7,200 nucleotides of DNA from Desulfobulbaceae bacterium (GCA_026990725.1 JALXCX010000132.1:1-7200), one strand, 5' to 3'; positions 1 to 6,753 are shown, counted from the first letter of the stretch. Numbers and translations are program-made. Notes: generated by a model not told the origin, from the letters alone.

Positions 1-447
1 GAACTGTATTGTTTTGTACACTCTGTCTTCATAAGGTCACCTCTCTACTTTCTTCTTATTGTCGTAATACCAACAAGTTGTAGCAGATTTGTGGCCTTTT
101 TTCATTCTTTTAATGAGAAATGCAGGCTAAGTGAGGGAAGCTAAAAAATGGCACTCAAGCCCTTTGATGAAACAATGTAGTTTAAACAATGAGCGTGGAT
201 AAAACGGTCATCGTTTCGGTGCAGTGGCTGATTATTCTTTGATCCATCATTGGCTATTGTTACCCGGGTGGATGATTCGGTGGCTCGGAAGGTCAGTAAT
301 AAACACCTGGGTCGGGTCGTGCTCGCCACCGTCTCAGGCAGTTCCAGACTGGTCGAGCCGTTAAGAGGTGAACCGCTGCCGAGGATTTGTTGATGTTGAG
401 AAGTGTGTAAGGAAAAATAGTATTGGGGAAAGAGTTTGGAGGTGTTC
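1..447. other. Region downstream of the operon with no supported gene
   Basis: No frame gives a recognisable protein. A minus-strand frame of 110 codons (141-473) overlaps the end of the GGDEF-EAL gene and has no family features. A plus-strand frame, open from 232 to 387, reads somewhat like protein but lacks a start and a ribosome binding site. Inverted GGCTCG (282-287) and CGAGCC (354-359) lie 66 nt apart. I see no hairpin with a U-tract that would end the operon, so its terminator may lie outside the window or be Rho-dependent. Confidence 0.5.
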
Positions 448-2796
448 TTAGGAGGCGACATCTTGGCTGCCATCGGCCTTCTGCAAAATTTTTTTAATCA
501 TTGATTGATTTTGCAGCAGATGACGAAATTGTGCGGCAGGCAATGGCTGGCTGAAGAGGAATCCCTGGATGATAGAGACATTACGGAAGCGCAGAAAATT
601 GAGTTGAGCTTCCGTTTCTACACCTTCGGCAACAATTGTCAGCTTCAGGCTTTTTGCCATGGCGATGATTGCCTCAACCAGCGCCCTGCGGCGTTTGTTT
701 GTCTCCAGATCATTGACAAAGATGCGGTCTATTTTGAGCACCTGCAAAGGGAAACGTTGCAGGTAACTCAACGATGAGTACCCTGTGCCGAAATCATCCA
801 GGGCCAGGCTGATACCTTGTTCATGCAGGTTGTTTAAAAGAGTCATGGGTATATCAGAATCCTGCATCAGGAGATTCTCGGTTATTTCCAGTTCCAGACA
901 GGCCAGGTCCAGACCGCTTTTGGTAAGCGCTTGATCAACAGCATCTAACAGCTCACCGGTCCGGAACTGTGGCGGCGAAATATTGACCGAGACATGGATT
1001 CGGTCATTATGGATCTGCTGCCATAACTTGGCCTCATGACAGGCCTGTTCAAGAACCCAGTTTCCTATTTTGTTGATAAACCCCATTTTTTCGGCCAATG
1101 GAATAAAAATCACGGGTGAAATGTCACCAAGTTCCGGGTTATGCCAGCGCAGTAATGCCTCCGCCCCTGAAATACGATGCCTGGTAATGTTAATTTTGGG
1201 CTGGAAGGCAAGAGAGAATTCTCCCCGATCAAGAGCGTAGCGTAAGTGTTTGCTGATAAGCATATGTTTTTCCGAAGATTGACGCATTTCTCTGGAAAAA
1301 GCCCGGTAATTGTTCCGGCCATCCTTCTTGACCTGGTACATGGCCATATCTGCACACTGCATAAGTTCAACAAGTGATTCGCCGTCATCAGGGTAAAGGC
1401 TAATACCGATACTGACAGAGGCATGCACTTCTTCTTCGTTGATTGTATATGGCTTTCTTAGCAGGTTAACGAGTTTTCGAGCGACAACTTCCGCATGAGA
1501 AGTTTCCTGCAACTCTTCGAGCAGGATTGTGAACTCGTCGCCCCCTGTTCGGGCCGGGGTGTCACTTGCCCTCAGCAGGGTGCTGATGCGGTCAGCCGTC
1601 TGCTTGAGAACCTCGTCCCCAATGAGATGTCCGAGGGTGTCGTTAATTTGTTTAAAGTCGTCAATATCTATGAAGAGCAGGGCTATCTTCCGGTGGTGTC
1701 GCCTGGCTCTGGTAAATGCCTGGTCCATAAAGGACTGCATGTAATGTCGATTGAACAACCCGGTCAGCTGGTCAAAATTTGCCTGATAAATCAGTTTTTC
1801 TTCCCACTCGTTCCGTTCTGTAATGTCTTGAGCGATCACCACGATAATGGGTGGGGAATCTTCAGTGGAGAGCTGAATCTTTGCCTCCACAGGATAGGTG
1901 CTGCCATCACTGCGTCTGTTCATGCCTTTATAAACAACGGTTTCCTGCTGCTTTTTGTATAAAGGCGCTACCAGCGTGGAAAATGAATAGTGGTCCAGAT
2001 CAGTAAAGATATCGAGAAGGTTGGTCCTGGAAAACTCAGCAGGCGAGTAGCCCAGATTTTCGACCGCCCCCATATTGACCTGCAAACAGTTCAGGCTTTC
2101 AGCGTCAACAATAAAAATCTCATTAGAGCTGTCATTAAATATACGTCCCAGTCGATTATTGAGCTGGTTTTTTTCTTGCTTGAGGTCGTCGACCAGGTTT
2201 TTGTTTTGATAACGCAATCTCATGGTGGTGATATAGTTGTCATTATACTCTTTGTTGAATTTAAGGAAAAAGATAATCAGAATAAATGTCAGGATTCCTG
2301 TGCCTGGATGTAAGCGGTCACCTGCGAAAGAGGCTTGATAGATTATTGGACCCAGCATGGTCGTTGCATAAATAGAAAAAGACACAAAATCTACTAAAAT
2401 GGTCACAGCTCCAGTTGTGATGCCGTATGGAAAAATAATTGCGATGAGCAGATAAGTGATAGGATCATGAGGGAAAAAAAAGATATTAAGGCTTCCTATC
2501 ATCAAACCGGCGGCTAAAACACCAAGGCGAAACAGATTTAGCCAGAGCGATATAGAGATATTCTGTTTTTGTGCTTTGGCATAGTATCGCGCAAGTATCC
2601 ATCGTCCGGAAAGGACAATAGTCAAGGGCAAATACCAAGTGATGAGGGATTGCCTGGGGAAGAGTTTGGAAAGGAACAGTATATATACAAAACTGATAAC
2701 GAGTAGGGTAAGGCTGGCGGGTATTGACCTTTCGTAAAGCTGATCAAGGCGATCCTTCTCTATTATCTGTTCAATATTTAGTTGTTGACTGTTCAT
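448..2796 (-). CDS. Membrane sensor PAS-GGDEF-EAL protein (c-di-GMP cyclase/phosphodiesterase)
   Basis: The 782-residue protein starts with about six hydrophobic segments between residues 28 and 180, followed by a short coiled linker (about 190-215), a PAS domain (about 216-330), GGDEF (about 340-500) and EAL (about 515-765). The cyclase site is intact, with GGDEF at 418-422. An inhibitory site, RASD (409-412), lies five residues before it, as required for product inhibition. The phosphodiesterase site also looks complete: EAL at 546-548, Asn605, Glu637, DDFGTGYSSL from 667, Lys688 and Glu724. Both making and degrading c-di-GMP are therefore possible, with the sensor choosing between them. 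The gene follows rpfF after 57 nt, as a PAS-GGDEF-EAL receptor gene (rpfR) neighbours rpfF in Burkholderia. However, this protein has a membrane region where RpfR has its soluble RpfF-inhibitory domain. Signal sensing is inferred, and ordinary PAS ligands remain possible. Confidence 0.92.
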   Translation of the reverse strand: MNSQQLNIEQIIEKDRLDQLYERSIPASLTLLVISFVYILFLSKLFPRQSLITWYLPLTIVLSGRWILARYYAKAQKQNISISLWLNLFRLGVLAAGLMIGSLNIFFFPHDPITYLLIAIIFPYGITTGAVTILVDFVSFSIYATTMLGPIIYQASFAGDRLHPGTGILTFILIIFFLKFNKEYNDNYITTMRLRYQNKNLVDDLKQEKNQLNNRLGRIFNDSSNEIFIVDAESLNCLQVNMGAVENLGYSPAEFSRTNLLDIFTDLDHYSFSTLVAPLYKKQQETVVYKGMNRRSDGSTYPVEAKIQLSTEDSPPIIVVIAQDITERNEWEEKLIYQANFDQLTGLFNRHYMQSFMDQAFTRARRHHRKIALLFIDIDDFKQINDTLGHLIGDEVLKQTADRISTLLRASDTPARTGGDEFTILLEELQETSHAEVVARKLVNLLRKPYTINEEEVHASVSIGISLYPDDGESLVELMQCADMAMYQVKKDGRNNYRAFSREMRQSSEKHMLISKHLRYALDRGEFSLAFQPKINITRHRISGAEALLRWHNPELGDISPVIFIPLAEKMGFINKIGNWVLEQACHEAKLWQQIHNDRIHVSVNISPPQFRTGELLDAVDQALTKSGLDLACLELEITENLLMQDSDIPMTLLNNLHEQGISLALDDFGTGYSSLSYLQRFPLQVLKIDRIFVNDLETNKRRRALVEAIIAMAKSLKLTIVAEGVETEAQLNFLRFRNVSIIQGFLFSQPLPAAQFRHLLQNQSMIKKILQKADGSQDVAS

Positions 2797-2853
2797 GCAA
2801 TTAATGACTCACGATCTGACGTTTGAAGATCATTTTGAAATCGTAATATATAA

Positions 2854-3837
2854 TTATTTTTCTTTACGACGGTCACTTTTTCTTCTGTTGTGTGTAACAA
2901 TTTCACCTAGGTGTGTTTTTAGCGGGAAGCTCATGTCGTCTATTTTGCGCCAATCTTCCCGACGGTTAATTGCGTTGAAATTGTTTTTTTTCAACATACT
3001 GCTGTCTTTCTCTATTTCCTGAAGATAGAGTAAGCGGCCCATTTTCGCGAGATCCTTTTTGCTTAGATCCAGAGCTGCTTCGACCCAGATATCCACAATG
3101 TCAATCAGGCTTTGATAGCTGACAGGGTGGACAATCTGGCGAATTTTTTTCATTGCCCGGATTGTATTATGTGACTGATTCTGGCTTTTTAGGTAATTAG
3201 CCACTACCTGCTCACCTTCTCCATCTTCCGCCACAATATTAACAATGCCCATATCAAAGAGTTCATTTGCATTATATGTTTTTCCACTGAGAATTATACG
3301 TTCTGCCAGGGCGGAACCGACCCTGCGGGTAAGGAGATTGTATGCGCCCATTCCTGGGAAAAGGTTGAAGATTATTTCAGGAAAGCCCATCTGTGAGTAT
3401 CGTTCTGCTACAATGATATCGCATGACAAGGCAGTCTCAAAACCACCGCCGAGAGCCTGGCCCTGTACGAGAGAGACAGTGGTGATAGGAAGATCAAGAT
3501 TATGAATATTATTATAAAGCAAATCAATACATTTATATGCGTATTCCCTGAGTTTACCCTCTTCTTTATGTGTGATGTATTCCTGAAATAATTGTAGATC
3601 ACCTCCTAAATTAAAAATTCCAGGGGTTCTTGAAGCCAGAATAAAATGTTTGAAAGGCCAAATGGTATCTGGGTGGGGATTATTATAGGTGGCGGTTAGT
3701 TTTTGATGAAGCAGGAGTAGTTCTTCTATGAGTACGATATTCATACAGGGACGAGGTGTTGGTTCCATCCAGCACCAGATAGCACCGGTCTCAGAATCAT
3801 ATCGTGTATTGAATTGCTTGAAACTATTCTCGTTCAT
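2854..3837 (-). CDS. rpfF: RpfF-type DSF synthase (crotonase-family enoyl-CoA hydratase/thioesterase)
   Basis: The 327-residue product matches the RpfF family along its length. Xanthomonas RpfF converts 3-hydroxyacyl-ACP by dehydration and thioester cleavage into cis-2-unsaturated fatty acid signals. Family signatures in order are EPTPRPC (residues 25-31), IFNLGGDLQLF (74-84), ALGGGFETALSCD (128-140) and MGFPEIIFNLFPGMGAY (150-166). Glu134 and Glu154 stand 20 residues apart, the same spacing as the catalytic pair Glu141 and Glu161 of Xanthomonas RpfF, which separates it from ordinary fatty-acid oxidation hydratases. Homology appears to end near residue 274. The remaining roughly 50 residues are an unusual basic tail ending in a repeated Arg-Arg pattern (RRKSDRRK). 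The start has no Shine-Dalgarno sequence, but an in-frame stop lies four codons upstream and the N-terminus aligns with the family. Its neighbours supply an ACP, a KAS and a c-di-GMP enzyme. The family is clear; the exact product chain is unknown. Confidence 0.87.
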   Translation of the reverse strand: MNENSFKQFNTRYDSETGAIWCWMEPTPRPCMNIVLIEELLLLHQKLTATYNNPHPDTIWPFKHFILASRTPGIFNLGGDLQLFQEYITHKEEGKLREYAYKCIDLLYNNIHNLDLPITTVSLVQGQALGGGFETALSCDIIVAERYSQMGFPEIIFNLFPGMGAYNLLTRRVGSALAERIILSGKTYNANELFDMGIVNIVAEDGEGEQVVANYLKSQNQSHNTIRAMKKIRQIVHPVSYQSLIDIVDIWVEAALDLSKKDLAKMGRLLYLQEIEKDSSMLKKNNFNAINRREDWRKIDDMSFPLKTHLGEIVTHNRRKSDRRKEK

Positions 3838-3971
3838 TTTTAAAAGTTAATTGACAGTAAAGCGGAAATACTTTCTGCTTCCATAAATGGATCTGCTAAA
3901 GATTGATTCAAATAAAGAATCAGGCCAGATGGTCAGGCGTATTAGCCATTTTGGGATTCTTTTTTTGTCTG
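3838..3971. other. 134-nt spacer between the KAS and rpfF genes
   Basis: This AT-rich spacer is the longest gap inside the operon. No terminator is visible. Possible internal promoter boxes on the minus strand (TTGAAT at 3906-3911 and ATTTAT at 3883-3888) are weak. A 14-codon minus-strand frame (3840-3884) ends two bases before the rpfF ATG but has no ribosome binding site. A short inverted repeat, GATTC (3905-3909) with GAATC (3917-3921), would form only a weak hairpin. Confidence 0.4.
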
Positions 3972-5183
3972 TTATGAAGGCTTTCTTAGAGCAATAACGG
4001 CATTGAGTCCGCCAAAAGCAAATGCATTTGACAGGGCTGTCTTTATTTCCCTTTTACGCGCCTGGTTGGGGACATAGTCCAGGTCGCATTGTTCGTCTGC
4101 TTCAGTAAAATTAGCTGTGGGTGGAATAAGGTTATGCTGTAACGACAGCGTCGTTGCCACAACCTCAAGAGCGCTCGAAGCACCAAGGGCGTGGCCATGC
4201 ATTGATTTGGTTGATGAAACGGCAAGCTTTCTTGCATGATGCCCAAACACCTGGTGAATAGCCTGTGTCTCAACAACATCGTTTACCGGTGTGCCTGTAC
4301 CATGGGCATTTATGTAGTCAATTTCACCTGGCTTGATCCCTGCATGAGAAAGAGCTTTTTTCATGGCATTTGCTATTTCGGTGACCGTTGGTCGGGTAAT
4401 ATGGCCCGCGTCGGCTGTCATCCCGCCACCCGCAATTTCAGCATAAACTCGAGCGCCCCGTTGAGTGGCATGTTCTTCAGACTCGAGAATCAACATACCC
4501 GCACCTTCTCCCAGAACCATGCCGTTGCGGTCTTTGCAAAAGGGTCGGCAGGTATCATTGGACAGTACCCTCAAGGCATCCCATGATTTTAACATTGTAT
4601 AAGTAAAGGAGGCATCGGTTCCGCCTACCAGTGCGACATCCACCATTCCGGACTGCACCATGGCCATACCCTGAATAATAGCATGTGCGCCGGAAGCGCA
4701 CGCGCTGGCGACAACAAAAGACGGTCCTTTGATCTGCAGGTGCATACTGACCAGACTGGCAGCCGCACTTGGCATTCCCTTGGGGATTGTTAACGGATGG
4801 GCACGCTTGCGTTGCAGTTTGTACAGATGGGAGAAAATTATCTCATCATTGTGTTTGCCACAGCAACCGCTCCCGATGATGGCTGCCGCGTTGCCGAGAG
4901 TTTTCTCCCCAATGATCAGTCCGGCATCGGCAACGGCTTCCCGTGCGGCAATGACAGCATACTGGGAGAATCTATCCAGCAGGCGAAGTTCTTCCGTGGT
5001 GAAATAGTTGTCTGGATCATACTCCGGTATCGGGGCGGCCACCGAAATTTTGACATCATCGATAGGTAAATCAAAAGGCCTTATCCCCGAACGTCCTGCG
5101 GCTAATTCTCGCCAGAAAGAAGCCACGTTTACTCCCAGTCCTGACACCGCCCCCAGGCCGGTTATGACAACACGTTGACCCAT
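3972..5183 (-). CDS. Beta-ketoacyl-ACP synthase II (FabF-like)
   Basis: This 403-residue condensing enzyme has the full thiolase-fold KAS architecture at close to the usual FabF length. It catalyses decarboxylative condensation of malonyl-ACP with an acyl-ACP. The catalytic triad is present: Cys162 in SACASGAHAI, His294 in NAHGTGTPVND and His331 in KSMHGHALGASSALE, with Lys326 just before it. The C-terminal gating loop reads NAFAFGGLNAV. Because the nucleophilic cysteine is kept, it is not a chain-length factor or a decarboxylase-only KS. The gene starts seven bases after the ACP stop codon with no Shine-Dalgarno sequence, so translation is probably coupled to the ACP. It likely extends acyl chains on that ACP and helps set the length of the signal precursor. 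The role in signal synthesis is inferred from context; an aryl polyene or other secondary lipid pathway is an alternative, but none of its other genes are in the window. Confidence 0.9.
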   Translation of the reverse strand: MGQRVVITGLGAVSGLGVNVASFWRELAAGRSGIRPFDLPIDDVKISVAAPIPEYDPDNYFTTEELRLLDRFSQYAVIAAREAVADAGLIIGEKTLGNAAAIIGSGCCGKHNDEIIFSHLYKLQRKRAHPLTIPKGMPSAAASLVSMHLQIKGPSFVVASACASGAHAIIQGMAMVQSGMVDVALVGGTDASFTYTMLKSWDALRVLSNDTCRPFCKDRNGMVLGEGAGMLILESEEHATQRGARVYAEIAGGGMTADAGHITRPTVTEIANAMKKALSHAGIKPGEIDYINAHGTGTPVNDVVETQAIHQVFGHHARKLAVSSTKSMHGHALGASSALEVVATTLSLQHNLIPPTANFTEADEQCDLDYVPNQARKREIKTALSNAFAFGGLNAVIALRKPS

Positions 5184-5190
5184 TGTTTGT

Positions 5191-5418
5191 TTAATGGATC
5201 AACTCTGCGAGTTTATTTTGAATATCCTGGACAGTCACAATAGAAGGAATAACTTCATTTGGGATTTCAATGTCATAGAGCTCTTCAAAGTCATAGAGCA
5301 TGGTAATCGCTTTTAAAGAATCAATGCCCAGCTCGGTCAGCTCAGACTCCGGTTTGACAGCTTCTGGCTTGCATCCCCCTGTTTTTGCAATAATTGCAGC
5401 AATTTTTTCAAGCGACAT
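5191..5418 (-). CDS. Acyl carrier protein (dedicated, first gene of the rpfF operon)
   Basis: This 75-residue acidic protein has the size and four-helix pattern of an acyl carrier protein. The motif LGIDSLKAI contains serine 34, the site where 4'-phosphopantetheine is attached by a holo-ACP synthase. The following helix (MLYDFEELYDIEIP) is the acidic recognition helix used by partner enzymes. It carries growing acyl chains as thioesters in the cytosol. Its position seven bases before a KAS gene and two genes before an RpfF-type enzyme, with none of fabD, fabG or fabH alongside, suggests a specialised rather than housekeeping ACP. The inferred job is to present 3-hydroxyacyl chains to RpfF. 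The start is supported by AGAGGA eight bases upstream. Confidence 0.92.
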   Translation of the reverse strand: MSLEKIAAIIAKTGGCKPEAVKPESELTELGIDSLKAITMLYDFEELYDIEIPNEVIPSIVTVQDIQNKLAELIH

Positions 5419-5426
5419 CTGGCATA

Positions 5427-5432
5427 TCCTCT
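5427..5432 (-). promoter_or_regulatory. Ribosome binding site of the ACP gene
   Basis: AGAGGA on the minus strand lies eight bases before the ATG at 5416-5418. It supports that start codon and is the only clear Shine-Dalgarno sequence in this operon. The starts of the KAS, rpfF and GGDEF-EAL genes have no comparable site. Confidence 0.6.
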
Positions 5433-5457
5433 GAATTAATTGTTCTTAAATTTTTCC

Positions 5458-5486
5458 ATTATAACTATTTTAATAAAGTATTCCTA
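5458..5486 (-). promoter_or_regulatory. Candidate sigma-70-type promoter of the ACP-KAS-rpfF operon
   Basis: On the minus strand a perfect TATAAT (5458-5463) lies in AT-rich sequence. Seventeen bases upstream is TAGGAA (5481-5486), which matches the TTGACA consensus at only three of six positions. Transcription would start near 5451 and give a leader of about 33 nt before the ACP start codon. The weak -35 box suggests activator dependence or a supporting upstream element. The call rests on the -10 box and its position. Confidence 0.45.
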
Positions 5487-5503
5487 AACATTTATGCAAT
5501 TTT

Positions 5504-5526
5504 TAAGGGGAACGGGCCGGCCCTTA
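5504..5526. promoter_or_regulatory. Nested GC-rich palindrome upstream of the ACP operon promoter
   Basis: A perfect 10-bp palindrome, GGGCCGGCCC (5514-5523), overlaps a longer dyad in which TAAGGG (5504-5509) can pair with CCCTTA (5521-5526). It stands out in an AT-rich region and lies roughly 40 to 65 bases upstream of the proposed -10 box on the minus strand. It could be an operator, or a hairpin ending transcription from upstream, though no good U-tract follows on either strand. Confidence 0.3.
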
Positions 5527-5589
5527 CGTGTTTTGTTCTACTGCTGTTATCTCGGTATTCTTTTGAATCAAGGCCCAAACCGTCTATCG

Positions 5590-5607
5590 ATTGACATGCC
5601 GGTCAAT
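5590..5607. promoter_or_regulatory. Inverted repeat, possible operator
   Basis: ATTGAC, six bases, GTCAAT form a perfect 6-bp dyad of 18 bp, about 170 nt upstream of the ACP start and about 130 nt upstream of the proposed -10 box. The shape suits a dimeric regulator. The spacing differs from the FNR-type TTGAT-N4-ATCAA site by two bases, so I do not assign it to that family. It may be chance. Confidence 0.25.
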
Positions 5608-6003
5608 TGCTCTGTAAAACTCCCCAGGTTCAAAGAGTGCAGGGCGTTTGATACGTTGTTTATGAAAAAGAGGAGAAAATCTGGATACAAACACCTGGCT
5701 CACAACGTTTGAAAAAAGAATTCCCCTACAATGAGTAAACAGGTACATTCCGCATCTGTCAACGGCAAATATGTTATATTCTTAGATTTTTCCGGGAACA
5801 GGCCAGGGGTATGTTTCGTTGCCCGAGCAGGAGGATATGGTTTGTGATGCTTGTCCCTGCGCAAAGTGAACAAAAAATTGTTGGTGGCGGTTCTGGTGTG
5901 GTCAGGTGTAGTGGAATTAGCTTATTGTTTTTTCCTGTAAAATTACCCGGTTGGCGGTGAGAAAGGTATCCCGATGTGCCAGGGACGGTTCCGGGTGGTC
6001 AGC

Positions 6004-6741
6004 TCAGATATACTCCTGGATTTCATCCCAGAGTTCTGAATAAGCCCTTGCCGCAACAGAATTCGGGCTGAACGCTGGCACCGGCTGCCTGTGCAAGCCC
6101 ATTTTTTCTACCTCGGCCAGATAAGGGATAGACATATTCAGAATCCGTTTGCGGCCCTTAAAATGGAGCATCATCTCCTGATGAATTTTTTTCCGTTTTT
6201 CCACCATGGAGAAGAGGACAAAGAGTTTTTTCTTGTCCAGCTTTGATTCTTTAAAGAAATCAAGTAGTTTGGAGAATGAAAGCAGCGAGAGCGTGGTGGG
6301 GATAAAGGGAATAAGAAGAATGTCGGCAGCAAAGAACAGGTTCTCTGAGAGCAGGGTAATGTTTGGTGGACAGTCCAGGAAAACATGGTCATATTCATCA
6401 GTGAGCGGCTTGAGGACTTTTTTGATTCTGCGTCGGGACTTTTTCATCTCATCAAGGACAAGATCAAGATTACGATAGGTGAAATCAGCCGGTAGAATAT
6501 CGAGGTTCTCAAAATCTGTCCCCCGAATATTCTTTTCAATGTGTTTTCCGCCCTTGAGAAATTTATGGGCGCTGAATTTTTTCGTCGGTTTGACCCGGAA
6601 GTAATAACTGGCTGATCCCTGTGGGTCGAGATCGCAGAGCAGAGTCTGGTGACCGGTATGGGCAGAGAGATAAGACAGGTTGACAGAAGTTGCGGTTTTG
6701 CCTACACCGCCTTTGATATTATACACCGCTATAATGGCCAT
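6004..6741 (-). CDS. ParA/MinD-type ATPase (Soj-like partition/positioning protein)
   Basis: This 245-residue protein is a complete small ParA-family P-loop ATPase. The deviant Walker A motif KGGVGKT lies at residues 10-16 with the signature lysine K10. The A' motif CDLDPQGS starts at residue 36, and Walker B, FLDCPPN, has D123. There is no N-terminal DNA-binding extension, so it resembles chromosomal Soj or orphan ParAs rather than plasmid ParA of type Ia. Such proteins dimerise on ATP, bind the nucleoid non-specifically and move DNA or protein cargo when a partner stimulates hydrolysis. No parB-like gene or parS-like repeat is visible, which argues against a standard chromosome or plasmid partition locus. 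The only close partner is the CHAD gene 12 nt upstream, so positioning of a CHAD-bound polyphosphate body is plausible but inferred. Family certain; cargo unknown. Confidence 0.88.
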   Translation of the reverse strand: MAIIAVYNIKGGVGKTATSVNLSYLSAHTGHQTLLCDLDPQGSASYYFRVKPTKKFSAHKFLKGGKHIEKNIRGTDFENLDILPADFTYRNLDLVLDEMKKSRRRIKKVLKPLTDEYDHVFLDCPPNITLLSENLFFAADILLIPFIPTTLSLLSFSKLLDFFKESKLDKKKLFVLFSMVEKRKKIHQEMMLHFKGRKRILNMSIPYLAEVEKMGLHRQPVPAFSPNSVAARAYSELWDEIQEYI

Positions 6742-6745
6742 GCTG

Positions 6746-6751
6746 TCTCCT
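6746..6751 (-). promoter_or_regulatory. Ribosome binding site of the ParA-like gene
   Basis: Read on the minus strand, AGGAGA lies about five bases before the ATG at 6739-6741, inside the 12-nt gap after the CHAD stop codon. This is the strongest Shine-Dalgarno sequence in the window. It fixes the start of the ATPase, which places the P-loop at the usual position about ten residues from the N-terminus. Confidence 0.75.
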
Positions 6752-6753
6752 GA

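Larger units (their letters stand above)
5419..6003. other. Intergenic region of about 585 nt between the ParA and ACP genes
   Basis: No frame here gives a convincing protein. The open frames at 5494-5712 and 5731-5847 on the plus strand are short, lack a ribosome binding site and show no recognisable domain. The part next to the ACP gene is AT-rich and contains a promoter-like sequence and two inverted repeats, listed separately. The part next to the ParA gene holds an inverted repeat, ACCCGG (5945-5950) with CCGGGT (5991-5996), separated by 40 nt. It is not followed by a U-tract on the minus strand, so I do not call a terminator. I see no tRNA, and I recognise no riboswitch family. Confidence 0.6.

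Noticed and set aside
301..310. Ten-base match AAACACCTGG shared with 5689-5698.
   Set aside because: Many 10-mer pairs are expected by chance in 7.2 kb, and the flanking sequences are unrelated.
148..387. Possible decayed plus-strand gene: a ten-codon frame from an ATG at 148 with a GAGG-like site upstream, then in the same frame an open stretch from 232 to 387.
   Set aside because: Several stops separate the two parts, and I recognise no protein family in the translation, so a pseudogene call would be a guess.
141..473. 110-codon minus-strand frame overlapping the end of the GGDEF-EAL gene.
   Set aside because: It starts inside the larger gene, has no ribosome binding site or family motif, and its composition looks like translated noncoding sequence.
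2813..2831. Inverted repeat GATCT-N9-AGATC between rpfF and the GGDEF-EAL gene, as a terminator or operator.
   Set aside because: The stem has only five pairs, is mostly AT and is not followed by a U-tract; it is expected by chance.
2854..3837. Ordinary enoyl-CoA hydratase of fatty acid beta-oxidation.
   Set aside because: No acyl-CoA dehydrogenase, ligase or thiolase gene lies nearby, and the FNLGGDL and MGFPEIIFNLFPGMGAY motifs with the two glutamates 20 residues apart match RpfF.
3972..5418. ACP, KAS and crotonase together as a beta-branching (HMG-CoA synthase) cassette of a polyketide pathway.
   Set aside because: No HMG-CoA synthase-like gene is present, the KAS keeps its catalytic cysteine where the cassette KS is a decarboxylase lacking it, and the crotonase carries RpfF signatures.
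5590..5607. FNR/CRP-type binding site.
   Set aside because: The half-sites TTGAC and GTCAA are six bases apart, whereas FNR sites have four, and the half-site differs from the CRP sequence TGTGA.
5853..5880. Resemblance of the bases around TCCCTGCGCAAAG to the core of a c-di-GMP-I riboswitch.
   Set aside because: The conserved GCACAGGGCAAACC segment and the paired helices of that riboswitch are not present, and no gene follows on the plus strand.
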